Shown: positions 1-8,189 of the stretch, in pieces
How the letters are laid out: each line of letters begins with the position of its first letter
How positions within the stretch are numbered: the first letter of the stretch is position 1
From: Mesorhizobium sp. CA14
GTDB taxonomy: Bacteria; Pseudomonadota; Alphaproteobacteria; Rhizobiales; Rhizobiaceae
Direction: 5' to 3'
Length of the DNA stretch: 64,000 bases
NCBI RefSeq assembly: GCF_020165195.1
Contig: NZ_JAIUHR010000001.1
Location: forward strand, 124,001 to 188,000
Made by a program: the position numbers and the translations under genes
Notes under the pieces: model-generated
The model's input: only the letters and a program-made list of their open reading frames with translations
Told to the model about the DNA's origin: nothing
Databases searched by the model: none

Positions 1-1113
1 CAGGCCGACTACCGCAACTTCCTGCGCCTGGCGCAGATGCACAACATCCTGCAGTGCACCGGCGGCTACCCGGTCGAGCCGATCGACATCCACCCGTCGG
101 TGCGGCACCTGGAATGCATCCGCGACCTCGCGATGCTCACCGACAAGGTCTTCCACATCTATTCGCTCGGCAAGGAACGCAACGTCGACGGCATCGAGAT
201 CACCCGCATCGCCCGCGGCATCAGCCGCGAGCAGCTGATGCAGGAACCCTCGGTCTTCACCATCATCAACACCAATTCGCCGCTCAAGCTCGACGTGCCG
301 ATGATGGAAGGCATCATTCAGATGGCGAGCATGGGCCAGGCCGTGATCGTCACCCCGTTCACGCTCTCGGGCGCCATGGCGCCCGTCACCGTTGCCGGCG
401 CGCTGGTGCAGCAGAACGCCGAGGCGCTCTCCGGCATCGCGTTCGCGCAGATGGTCAAGAAAGGCGCGCCGGTCGGCTATGGCGGCTTCACCTCCAATGT
501 CGACATGAAATCCGGCGCGCCGGCCTTCGGCACGCCCGAATATATGAAGGCGCAACTCGTCGGCGGCCAGCTCGCGCGCCGCTACAAAATTCCCTACCGC
601 ACCTCCAACACCTGCGCCGCCAATACGGTCGACGCGCAGGCCGCCTATGAAAGCGTGTTCTCGCTGTGGGGCGCCATCCAGGGCGGCGGCAATCTGATGA
701 TGCATGGCGCCGGCTGGCTGGAAGGTGGCCTGCGCTGCTCCTACGAAAAGACCATCCTCGATATCGACCTGTTGCAGATGGTGGCCGAATTCCTCACCCC
801 GCTCGACCTCTCCGAGGATGCGCTCGGCTTCGACGCCATCCAGTCGGTCGGCCCCGGCGGCCATTTCTTCGGCACCCAGCACACGCAGGAACGCTACAAG
901 ACTGCCTTCTACTCACCGATTGTCTCCGACTGGCGCAACTTCGAGACCTGGACCGAGGCCGGCTCGCCGACGGCGATGGAACGCACCAACAAGGTCTGGA
1001 AGGAGCGTCTTGCTTCTTACGAGGAGCCTTACATGGATCCGGCCATTCGCGAGGAACTCAACGACTTCGTCGAAAAACGCCGCGCCGAAGGCGGCGCGCC
1101 GACGGATTTCTGA
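1..1113 (+). CDS. MttB-family (trimethylamine methyltransferase superfamily) corrinoid methyltransferase, 5' end missing
   Basis: The reading frame is open from base 1, so the N-terminal third lies outside the window; 370 residues remain. The C-terminal barrel carries family blocks seen again in the paralogue at 16613-18187: VTPFTLSGAMAPVTVAGAL, SGAPAFGTPE, HGAGWLEGG, VGPGGHFFG and the DPAI tail. Members methylate a partner corrinoid protein with a methyl group from a quaternary or tertiary amine. The archaeal TMA enzyme needs a pyrrolysine read from an in-frame TAG; none interrupts this frame, so it belongs to the non-Pyl branch, whose characterised members use glycine betaine, proline betaine, carnitine or similar. 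The substrate here is not known. A DMGDH-type flavoprotein gene follows downstream on the same strand. Confidence 0.9.
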   Translation, partial: QADYRNFLRLAQMHNILQCTGGYPVEPIDIHPSVRHLECIRDLAMLTDKVFHIYSLGKERNVDGIEITRIARGISREQLMQEPSVFTIINTNSPLKLDVPMMEGIIQMASMGQAVIVTPFTLSGAMAPVTVAGALVQQNAEALSGIAFAQMVKKGAPVGYGGFTSNVDMKSGAPAFGTPEYMKAQLVGGQLARRYKIPYRTSNTCAANTVDAQAAYESVFSLWGAIQGGGNLMMHGAGWLEGGLRCSYEKTILDIDLLQMVAEFLTPLDLSEDALGFDAIQSVGPGGHFFGTQHTQERYKTAFYSPIVSDWRNFETWTEAGSPTAMERTNKVWKERLASYEEPYMDPAIREELNDFVEKRRAEGGAPTDF

Positions 1114-1119
1114 TTTTCT

Positions 1120-1734
1120 GTGTTGAGGATGAATAGTCGACCCCCACTCCGTCGAGCTTCGCTCGACACCTCTCCCCCGATCGACGGGGGAGAGGAAAGA
1201 CGCGAGGCGATTCCAGCCGGCGCCCTTCTTCTCGGTGGCGCCCTTCCTCTCCCTCCGGAGGGGGGAGAGGTGGCGCCGCGAAGCGGCGACGGAGTGAGGG
1301 AAGGCGCTGCTCAAACGCGAAGCCGCCGCAAACAGGGCGCTACCCAGCGGGCGCGAAATCTCCGGCAGGCCGGCAATCAAGCGGAAGCATTGCTTTGGCT
1401 TGAACTGAAAGCACGCAAGCTCGGCGGCTATCGTTTTACGCGCCAGTTCTCCATCGGGCCATTCTTCGCCGATTTCGCTTGCCGCGAAAATTGGCTCGTC
1501 GTCGAGGTCGATGGATCCCAACACGCCGACAGCTCATATGACCGCCGCCGCGACGACTTCATGCAGGCTCAGGGTTACTCGATCCTGCGTTTCTGGAACC
1601 ATGACGTTCTGAAGCATCGCACTTCCGTCTGTGAAACAATCCTTGCCGCGCTTGATGGCAAACTGGCCGAGAACATCGCGGTGGCCGATCTGCGCTTTGT
1701 TTTTCACGCCTCGCCCAATCAATTCAGCTCTTAA
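1120..1734 (+). CDS. DUF559 endonuclease-like domain protein with repeat-derived N-terminus
   Basis: The C-terminal ~115 residues match the DUF559 family (related to very-short-patch-repair-type nucleases): LLWLELKARKLGGYRFTRQ, a central DFACRENWLVVEVDGSQH with the typical EVDGxxH motif, and ILRFWNHDVL. The first ~60 codons are translated palindromic repeats (see 1151-1310) and are unlikely to be native. GTG codons in frame at 1270 or 1294 would give a start close to the domain. The gene sits between mttB and a DMGDH-like gene with no functional link. It is a typical isolated rhizobial DUF559 cargo gene; the activity is unproven. Confidence 0.6.
   Translation: MLRMNSRPPLRRASLDTSPPIDGGEERREAIPAGALLLGGALPLPPEGGEVAPRSGDGVREGAAQTRSRRKQGATQRARNLRQAGNQAEALLWLELKARKLGGYRFTRQFSIGPFFADFACRENWLVVEVDGSQHADSSYDRRRDDFMQAQGYSILRFWNHDVLKHRTSVCETILAALDGKLAENIAVADLRFVFHASPNQFSS
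1151..1310. repeat. Mosaic of palindromic intergenic repeat units
   Basis: Several hairpins lie head to tail. GTCGAGC-ttc-GCTCGAC is at 1151-1167. CCTCTCCCCC/GGGGGAGAGG has a 7-base loop at 1169-1195. A second CCTCTCC...GGAGAGG unit built round CCCTCCGGAGGG follows near 1250-1269, then CGCCGC-gaa-GCGGCG near 1275-1290. This arrangement is typical of REP-like elements of rhizobial genomes. It overlaps the annotated 5' part of the DUF559 gene. Confidence 0.7.
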
Positions 1735-1765
1735 AACCCAGTCTTTGTAAAACGGATCTATCTGC

Positions 1766-4348
1766 ATGAAATCCCACGTAAAAGCGGTTGTCATCGGCGG
1801 CGGCGTCGTCGGCTGTTCGGTGCTCTATCACCTCGCCAAGGCTGGCTGGACCGACATCATGCTGATCGAGCGCTCGGAGCTGACCTCCGGCTCGTCCTGG
1901 CATGCGGCGGGCGGCTTCCATACGCTGAACGGCGACCCCAACGTCGCCAAGCTGCAGGCCTATACGGTCCAGCTCTACAAGGAAATCGAGGAACTGTCGG
2001 GCCAGTCCTGCTCGCTGCATCTGACCGGCGGCGTCATGATGGCCGACACGCCGGAGCGCATGGACTTCCTGCGGCTCGCACACGCCAAGGGCCGTTATCT
2101 CGGCATGGACACCGAGCTGATCACGCCTTCGGAAGCCAAGGCGATGTTCCCGCTGATGGACGAGACGAACTTCGTCGGCGCTATGTGGGATCCGGTCGAA
2201 GGCCATCTCGACCCTTCGGGCACCACCATTGCCTATTCCAAGGCGGCCAAGAAACTCGGCGCCGAGATCGTGCTGCGCAACCGCGTCGTCGACCTGACGC
2301 AGCAGCCGGATGGCACCTGGAACGTCGTCACCGAGCAGGGCACCGTCCATGCCGAGCATGTGGTCAATTGCGGCGGCCTATGGGCGCGCGAGATCGGCCG
2401 CATGGTCGGCGTCGAGCTGCCGGTGCTGGCCATGGAGCATATGTACCTGCTCACCGAACCGATGCCGGAGGTCGAGGAATTCAACAAGTCGACCGGCCGC
2501 GAGATGATCGGCGTGCTCGACTTCAAGGGCGAGATCTACACCCGCCAGGAACGCAACGGCGTCCTGCTCGGCACCTATGAGAAGGCCTGCAAGCCGTGGT
2601 CGCCGGTCAACACGCCGTGGGATTTCGGCCATGAGTTGCTGCAGCCCGACATCGACCGCATCGCGCCCTCGTTGGAGATCGGCTTCAAGCATTTCCCCGG
2701 CATCGAGAAGGCCGGCATCAAGCAGATCATCAACGGCCCCTTCACCTTCGCGCTCGACGGCAACCCGCTGGTCGGCCCGGTGCAGGGCCTGACCAATTTC
2801 TGGTGCGCCTGCGCCGTCATGGCCGGCTTCAGCCAGGGCGGCGGCGTCGGTCTCGCGCTCTCCAACTGGATGGTGCATGGCGATCCGGGTTTCGACGTCT
2901 GGGGCATGGACGTCGCCCGCTTCGGCGAATGGGCGAGCCTGCGCTACACCAACGCCAAGGTGCGCGAGAATTATTCGCGCCGCTTCTCGATCCGCTTCCC
3001 GAACGAGGAACTGCCTGCCGCCCGTCCGGCGCAGACGACACCCCTCTACGACACCATGCTCGCCAACAACGCCGTCATGGGTGATTCCTGGGGCCTCGAG
3101 ACGCCGCTCTGGTTCGCACCGAAGGGCGCGGAGCCCAAGGACATCGTCTCCTTCCACCGCTCCAACGATTTCGGCCCGATCGGCGAGGAAGTGCGCGCCA
3201 CGCGCGAGAAGGTCGGCGTCACCGAGATTGCCAACTTCGCCAAATACGAGGTGTCCGGTCCGGGCGCGGAGGATTTCCTCAACCGGCTGATGACCAACCG
3301 CATGCCTAAAGTTGGCCGCATCGTGCTGACCCCGATGGTCAACGAGTTCGGCAAGCTGATCGGCGACTTCACGATTGCCAATGCCGGCCCAAGAAATGGA
3401 GAAGACCGCTTCATGATCTGGGGCTCGTCGGCCGCGCAGAAATATCACATGCGCTGGTTCGAGAAGCACCTGCCTAAGGACGGCTCGGTGCGCATCCACC
3501 GCTTCGACCAGACGCTGGTCGGTCTCTCCATCGCCGGGCCGAAATCGCGTGATCTCTTGCAGAAGCTCGTCGATGTCGACGTCTCGACCAAAGCCTTCCG
3601 CTTCATGGATTTCCGCGAGATGGCCGTCGGCGGCGCGCCCTGCATGGTCAACCGCATCACCTATACCGGCGACCTCGGCTATGAGATCTGGATGGCGCCG
3701 GCCTATCAGCGCCTCGTCTACAAGACGATCAAGGAAGCCGGCGCGGAATTCGGCATCGTCGATTTCGGCATGCGCGCGCTGCTCTCCATGCGCCTGGAGA
3801 AGAACTTCCCGACCTGGTTCCGCGAGTTGCGGCCCATCTACGGGCCGTTCGAAGGCTCGATGGATCGCTTCATCAAGCTGGAGAAGAACGACTTCATCGG
3901 CCGCGAGGCATCCGCCAAGGAGTATGCGCAAGGGCCGAAGCTGCGCCGCGTTTCCTTCATCGTCGACGCTGCCGATGCCGACGTGATGGGGGACGAGCCG
4001 ATCTGGGCCAAGGTCGGCAAGGACTACGGCACGGTCGAGAAGCCGCATGGCTACGGCGCGCCGCGCTTCGACGCGGCGGGCAAGGAAGTGCGCGGATCGA
4101 AGGCCGCCGAAGGCGCTTCCGCGGTGCGCGGCATCGTCGATGGGGAATGGCGCGTCGTCGGCTGGGTGACCTCGGGCGGCTATGCGCATTACGTGCAGAA
4201 GTCGATGGCGCAGGGCTATGTGCCAGCCGCCCTTGCCGAGGACGAAAGCGTCGGCCTGTTCGAGATCGAGATTCTCGGCCACCGCCGCCCGGCCCGCATC
4301 AATATCGAGCCGCCCTTCGACCCGAGCGGCGAGAAGATGCGGACCTGA
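1766..4348 (+). CDS. FAD-dependent demethylase, dimethylglycine/sarcosine dehydrogenase type (DAO + GcvT)
   Basis: The 860-residue protein has the layout of the dimethylglycine dehydrogenase family. An N-terminal Rossmann FAD motif (VVIGGGVVGCSVLYHL, residues ~8-23) is followed by SGSSWHAAGG, whose His46 matches the residue that covalently carries FAD in this family. A DAO domain runs to ~residue 400, then a linker, then a GcvT-type folate-binding half (~450-860). The family oxidatively removes an N-methyl group and passes formaldehyde to tetrahydrofolate as methylene-THF. The gene lies downstream of mttB, which fits dimethylglycine (or another partly demethylated amine) as substrate, but the exact substrate is an inference. 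The Shine-Dalgarno is weak; the start is the first ATG ahead of the Rossmann motif. Confidence 0.85.
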   Translation: MKSHVKAVVIGGGVVGCSVLYHLAKAGWTDIMLIERSELTSGSSWHAAGGFHTLNGDPNVAKLQAYTVQLYKEIEELSGQSCSLHLTGGVMMADTPERMDFLRLAHAKGRYLGMDTELITPSEAKAMFPLMDETNFVGAMWDPVEGHLDPSGTTIAYSKAAKKLGAEIVLRNRVVDLTQQPDGTWNVVTEQGTVHAEHVVNCGGLWAREIGRMVGVELPVLAMEHMYLLTEPMPEVEEFNKSTGREMIGVLDFKGEIYTRQERNGVLLGTYEKACKPWSPVNTPWDFGHELLQPDIDRIAPSLEIGFKHFPGIEKAGIKQIINGPFTFALDGNPLVGPVQGLTNFWCACAVMAGFSQGGGVGLALSNWMVHGDPGFDVWGMDVARFGEWASLRYTNAKVRENYSRRFSIRFPNEELPAARPAQTTPLYDTMLANNAVMGDSWGLETPLWFAPKGAEPKDIVSFHRSNDFGPIGEEVRATREKVGVTEIANFAKYEVSGPGAEDFLNRLMTNRMPKVGRIVLTPMVNEFGKLIGDFTIANAGPRNGEDRFMIWGSSAAQKYHMRWFEKHLPKDGSVRIHRFDQTLVGLSIAGPKSRDLLQKLVDVDVSTKAFRFMDFREMAVGGAPCMVNRITYTGDLGYEIWMAPAYQRLVYKTIKEAGAEFGIVDFGMRALLSMRLEKNFPTWFRELRPIYGPFEGSMDRFIKLEKNDFIGREASAKEYAQGPKLRRVSFIVDAADADVMGDEPIWAKVGKDYGTVEKPHGYGAPRFDAAGKEVRGSKAAEGASAVRGIVDGEWRVVGWVTSGGYAHYVQKSMAQGYVPAALAEDESVGLFEIEILGHRRPARINIEPPFDPSGEKMRT

Positions 4349-4392
4349 CCACCCGGATTTGTTGGATCGTGCCGGTTGCTGTGGCATTGTCG

Positions 4393-5946
4393 ATGCCCCC
4401 GCTACCGGCGCATCAGCATGAGAAGACCACCCCTTTGCAGCAGCTAGAGAAATGGACCGATTGGCTCTGCAATGGACGGGTCGGTCCGTTCAGCGCTGCG
4501 ATCGCGTCGGTCCTCGTCTATTGCCTGCTCCAGATCGCGCTGATGGCGCTGTTGTCTCACATTGCGGGCACGGGCGTCGGCGTCGACGATTCCGAGCAGC
4601 TGATGGAAATGCGCTTCCTTGCTGCCGGATACGGCAGCTCGCAGCCGCCCCTATACACCTGGCTGGCAATGCTAGCCGCCTCGGTGGTCGGAACCAGCGT
4701 CCTTGCCCTCAAGATCGTCAAATACGGCTTGCTGGCCGCGGGGCTGGCCGCCTATTTCACCGCCATACGCCGCCTCGGCTACTCGAACCGCGCCGGTGCC
4801 GCCGGCATGTTCGGATTGCTGCTGTTTCCCCAAATCTTCTGGGAGATGCAGCACGCCCTCACCCACTCGGTCGCCATATTCTGCTTCACTTCGCTGCTGC
4901 TTCTGGCGCTGGTCGAGGTGGAGAAGCGGCGCTCGGCCATCTCTTATGCGTTTTTCGGCCTGGCGACGGCGGCCGCGATGCTGTCGAAATACAACATCGT
5001 CATCTTCCTTGCCGCCCTGTTCCTGGCATCTCTCTCGCTTCGCGAAACGCGTAAGGCGATCTTCGACCGACGTTTCGCAATCAGCGTGGCCGTAGCGATC
5101 CTCGCCTGCCTCCCCACGCTTCACTGGAATATCACGCACCCGGACGACTTCCTGGCGCACGGCGGTGGCTTCGGCGCTGGCAACGGCGATGGGCTGGTGG
5201 AGACCACAATGCTCGCCCTGCGGGGGCTGGGCAACGCGATGCTCAATTTCGCCGGCCTGCCGGCTATAGTCATTGCCGTCGCCTTTTTCCTCGCGACACG
5301 GAAAACCGCGACAACACCGCAGCCGGTGCGGTGGCCCGAGAAGCTGCTGTGGCGCACGATCGCCCTGGCGTTGCTCATCACGCTGGTGGTGGTTCTGGCG
5401 GGCGGCATCACGCAGTTTCGCGATCGGTGGGTCCTGCCCGTGTTCGTCTTGTTGCCCGCAGCCATGGCCATGCGCTTCGATGCCATCGGGCAGAGGGGCG
5501 GAAAAGCGCAAGGTACCATTGTCTTCGTCGGCGCGACCCTCGCCATTCTTGCGCTGCCCGTAAGCTGGTACATGCACGTGAATGGCGGCGACAGCCGCGG
5601 CAGCATCGTGCGGATGGACTACCGGTCGCTTTACGACCAGATCAACGCCGATGGACCGGTCAAGACCGTGGTCTCGAGTTGGTTCTGGGTCGGCAATCTG
5701 CGCCTGGTCGATGCCGATCTGATCGTGCTCGACGATGAGATACCGGACTTCGCCCGGTCGATCCGCGAGCCGGCTGTGCTTGTCCTGACCAACGACAGGG
5801 AATCGTCCTCGGATGTCTTCGAAGAGATGGCGAAAGCCGGCTACACAATGGACACCGTACACCGCACGATTGAAGTGCCGCAGGCACTCGGCTTCCCGCC
5901 GCGCAAGGTCACGATCACCAAACTGCTCAAGAAGACCGCGCAGTAA
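4393..5946 (+). CDS. ArnT/PMT-like GT-C glycosyltransferase family 39 membrane protein
   Basis: This ~517-residue integral membrane protein has about ten hydrophobic helices. An acidic GVDDSEQLMEMRFL stretch follows the first helix, the usual place of the catalytic Asp in GT39/ArnT-type glycosyltransferases that use polyprenyl-phosphate sugars. A GSSQPPLYTWL motif comes next. The C-terminal ~130 residues form a soluble domain. The frame stays open upstream into the 3' end of the previous gene; ATG 4393 is the first ATG past that stop, and GTG 4369 is an alternative. Acceptor and sugar cannot be told from sequence. Confidence 0.75.
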   Translation: MPPLPAHQHEKTTPLQQLEKWTDWLCNGRVGPFSAAIASVLVYCLLQIALMALLSHIAGTGVGVDDSEQLMEMRFLAAGYGSSQPPLYTWLAMLAASVVGTSVLALKIVKYGLLAAGLAAYFTAIRRLGYSNRAGAAGMFGLLLFPQIFWEMQHALTHSVAIFCFTSLLLLALVEVEKRRSAISYAFFGLATAAAMLSKYNIVIFLAALFLASLSLRETRKAIFDRRFAISVAVAILACLPTLHWNITHPDDFLAHGGGFGAGNGDGLVETTMLALRGLGNAMLNFAGLPAIVIAVAFFLATRKTATTPQPVRWPEKLLWRTIALALLITLVVVLAGGITQFRDRWVLPVFVLLPAAMAMRFDAIGQRGGKAQGTIVFVGATLAILALPVSWYMHVNGGDSRGSIVRMDYRSLYDQINADGPVKTVVSSWFWVGNLRLVDADLIVLDDEIPDFARSIREPAVLVLTNDRESSSDVFEEMAKAGYTMDTVHRTIEVPQALGFPPRKVTITKLLKKTAQ

Positions 5947-5962
5947 GCTTCAGGGGGGACGA

Positions 5963-7309
5963 ATGGACAAGCTAGGCTTTGGCCGCCATCGCAAGATCAT
6001 GCCCTTCGAACCAGGCTCCGTCGAAGCGTTGCGCGAGGCCTCCCGCGAAAAGGCGGCCTCGCTAAACCAGCATCTGCTGGGCTATGGCGCGACAGCCGAA
6101 GCGGAATGGGCGGCGGCAGGCATCGCCGCGCCCAACCTGCCCGCCATGCGCAGATACCGGCTGGAGCGCATTCGCGCCGAGCTGAAGCGCCGCGACTATG
6201 CCGGCGCCCTGCTCTACGACCCCGTCAACATCCGCTATGCGACGGACTCGACCAACATGCAGCTCTGGGTCGCGCACAACCCGACACGCCACTGTTTCGT
6301 CGCCACCGAGGGACCTGTGGTGCTCTTCGATTACTTCTCTTGCGAGCATCTGTCCGACCATTCGGGTGTCGTCGACGAGGTGCGCCCGGCCGTGTCGTGG
6401 ATATATCTCTATAGCGGCGAGCTCACCGAGCAGAAGGTCCGGCGCTGGGGCGCCGGCATCGCCGAGCTCGTAGCCGAGCATGGCGGCGGCAATCGCCGCA
6501 TCGCCGTCGACCACATCGATCCCGAAGGCGTCGAGGAACTCGCCCGCCGCGGCATTTCCGTCGGCAATGGCGAGGCGGTGATGGAGAATGCGCGCCTCAT
6601 CAAATCGCCGGACGAAATCCTCGCCATGCGCCGCGCCATCGTCGCCTGCGAGGCAGCGATGGGCGAAATGGAAGCGGTGCTCAAGCCCGGCATCTCCGAA
6701 AACGAGCTCTGGGCGCAACTGCATCGCGGCAACATCGCGCGCGGCGGCGAATGGATCGAAACGCGGCTTCTGTCGTCCGGCCCGCGCACCAATCCCTGGT
6801 TCCAGGAATGCTCCTCGCGCGTCATCGAGGATGGCGACCTCGTCGCCTTCGACACGGACCTGATCGGTCCTTATGGCTTCTGCGCCGATCTTTCGCGCAC
6901 ATGGCTTTGCGGCGACCGGCAGCCGTCGAACGAGCAGCGCGGCCTCTTCCGCATCGCCGCCGATCAGATCGCTCATAATACCGATCTGATGCGGCCGGGC
7001 ATCTCCTTTCGCGATCTCGTCGAGCGCTCGGCGGTGCCGCCGGACGACTGCTATCCGATGCGCTACGGCGTGCTCTATCACGGGGTAGGCCTTGCGGATG
7101 AATATCCGACGCTGCCGCATGCCGGCGACTGGACCGACGACACGCCGGACGGCGTGCTCGAACCCGGCATGGTGCTTTGCGTCGAAAGCTATATCGGCAG
7201 GCTTGGCGGGCGCGAAGGCGTCAAGATCGAGGAGCAGATCCTGATCACCGGGACCGGAAACGAGAAGCTTTCAGCCTACAAGCTGGACGAGCGGGAGCGG
7301 CTGCTCTGA
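5963..7309 (+). CDS. M24-fold protein of the DddP (DMSP lyase) family
   Basis: The 448-residue protein has a creatinase/prolidase (M24) fold and starts after a GGGGGGAC Shine-Dalgarno. Metal-ligand residues are D297, D299, D309, H373, E408 and E423. As recalled from published DddP structures, the Ruegeria DddP ligands are D295, D297, D307, H371, E406 and E421, so all six match with a constant offset of two. The proposed catalytic Tyr366 and Asp377 correspond to Y368 and D379. Family-typical blocks NIRYATDSTNMQLW and GGEWIETRLLSSGPRTNPW are present. DddP cleaves dimethylsulfoniopropionate to DMS and acrylate. Other M24 enzymes such as ectoine hydrolase share the fold but not this whole residue set. 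DMSP lyase activity is an inference. Confidence 0.7.
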   Translation: MDKLGFGRHRKIMPFEPGSVEALREASREKAASLNQHLLGYGATAEAEWAAAGIAAPNLPAMRRYRLERIRAELKRRDYAGALLYDPVNIRYATDSTNMQLWVAHNPTRHCFVATEGPVVLFDYFSCEHLSDHSGVVDEVRPAVSWIYLYSGELTEQKVRRWGAGIAELVAEHGGGNRRIAVDHIDPEGVEELARRGISVGNGEAVMENARLIKSPDEILAMRRAIVACEAAMGEMEAVLKPGISENELWAQLHRGNIARGGEWIETRLLSSGPRTNPWFQECSSRVIEDGDLVAFDTDLIGPYGFCADLSRTWLCGDRQPSNEQRGLFRIAADQIAHNTDLMRPGISFRDLVERSAVPPDDCYPMRYGVLYHGVGLADEYPTLPHAGDWTDDTPDGVLEPGMVLCVESYIGRLGGREGVKIEEQILITGTGNEKLSAYKLDERERLL

Positions 7310-8113
7310 TCCGCCTTCGACAGCCGCGACGGCGTCGCGCATCGCGGCAATGGTTTTTTCCGGCGTCGTTCTGGCGGTGATATAGGGCAGGCCCTTGCGC
7401 CGCGCCGTCCAGCCGACGACCTTCACGCCTTTCGCAGCCGGCTCGAAACGTTGCGCCAGGGCCCAACTTGCGCAGTCGATTGCGGCGATATCCGCCCTGC
7501 CCTCGGCGATGGCGATGATCGACGACCGGTGGCCGTCGCTTTCGCTGCGCGAGGCGAAAATATCGAGGCTCTCTCCCACCCCCTCCAGGTCGCGCGTCAG
7601 CGCGATCAGCCCAGACATCGAATCCGGATTGTTGAAGGTGAAGCGCTTGCCGCGGAGAAGATCGATCGGGATGATGGCTTTGCCATCCTGCGGCGAGGCA
7701 ACCGGCAGCTCGCCGTCCGCGGCCATCACCAGCGCGCTGGAATAGAGTTCCCCTTGCCCCCCCTCGAACGCATCGTAATTCGGCTGGGCAATCACCTGCA
7801 CATGCCCGGCGAGGCCGAGTTCCATCGGCCCCCAACAGGTTTGCCCGAAGAGCAACGCCGGACTGAGCCAGAGCTGGTGAAAATCGAGCTCATCCGCCGG
7901 CAACTCCGCCGGATCGGGCGCGATCAGCTTGCCGGCGTCATTGAGGATGCCGCCAGGCACCGGCGGCAGTTCGTGATTGCTGCGCACAATCGTTTCCGGC
8001 GCGTCGATGCCCCGTTGGCGGAAAGCATCGCGCAGCCGTGCCCATTGCGCGTCGACCTCGCCACGCGCCTCGGGCCAGTCATACATCGGCAGGGCCGCAA
8101 CGAACTTGCTCAT
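7271..8113 (-). CDS. PhnD-like periplasmic-binding-fold protein (phosphate/phosphonate type)
   Basis: This 280-residue protein begins MSKFVAALPMYDWPEA and continues with GLAGHVQVIAQPNYDAFEGGQGELYSSALVM and RFTFNNPDSMSGLIAL, the pattern of PhnD-like substrate-binding proteins annotated as phosphate/phosphite/phosphonate ABC transporter components. It lacks a convincing signal peptide and has no permease or ATPase gene nearby, so it may be a cytosolic binding or sensor protein. Its 3' end overlaps the convergent M24 gene by 39 bp. Confidence 0.65.
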   Translation of the reverse strand: MSKFVAALPMYDWPEARGEVDAQWARLRDAFRQRGIDAPETIVRSNHELPPVPGGILNDAGKLIAPDPAELPADELDFHQLWLSPALLFGQTCWGPMELGLAGHVQVIAQPNYDAFEGGQGELYSSALVMAADGELPVASPQDGKAIIPIDLLRGKRFTFNNPDSMSGLIALTRDLEGVGESLDIFASRSESDGHRSSIIAIAEGRADIAAIDCASWALAQRFEPAAKGVKVVGWTARRKGLPYITARTTPEKTIAAMRDAVAAVEGGSEQPLPLVQLVG

Positions 8114-8189
8114 GTCGAACAGCTTTCAAAGACAGGCGACCCTCAGCGCCTGCGTTCCGCCGCGAAAAAGCGAGCGCGGAAAGTCGAAA

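Noticed and set aside
1766..4348. Identification as the DMSP demethylase DmdA because of the GcvT domain
   Set aside because: DmdA is a single-domain GcvT protein of about 370 residues; this one has a full N-terminal FAD/DAO domain.
2378..4387. 669-codon minus-strand frame opposite the DMGDH-like gene
   Set aside because: Antisense shadow with low-complexity Arg/Ala/Asp composition and no family pattern.
4147..4392. Upstream extension of the GT39-like gene
   Set aside because: It lies within the 3' end of the DMGDH-like gene in another frame and reads as Arg-rich noise.
5963..7309. Identification as an ordinary Xaa-Pro peptidase or ectoine hydrolase
   Set aside because: The whole set of DddP metal and catalytic positions and several long blocks match DddP better; not fully excluded without a search.
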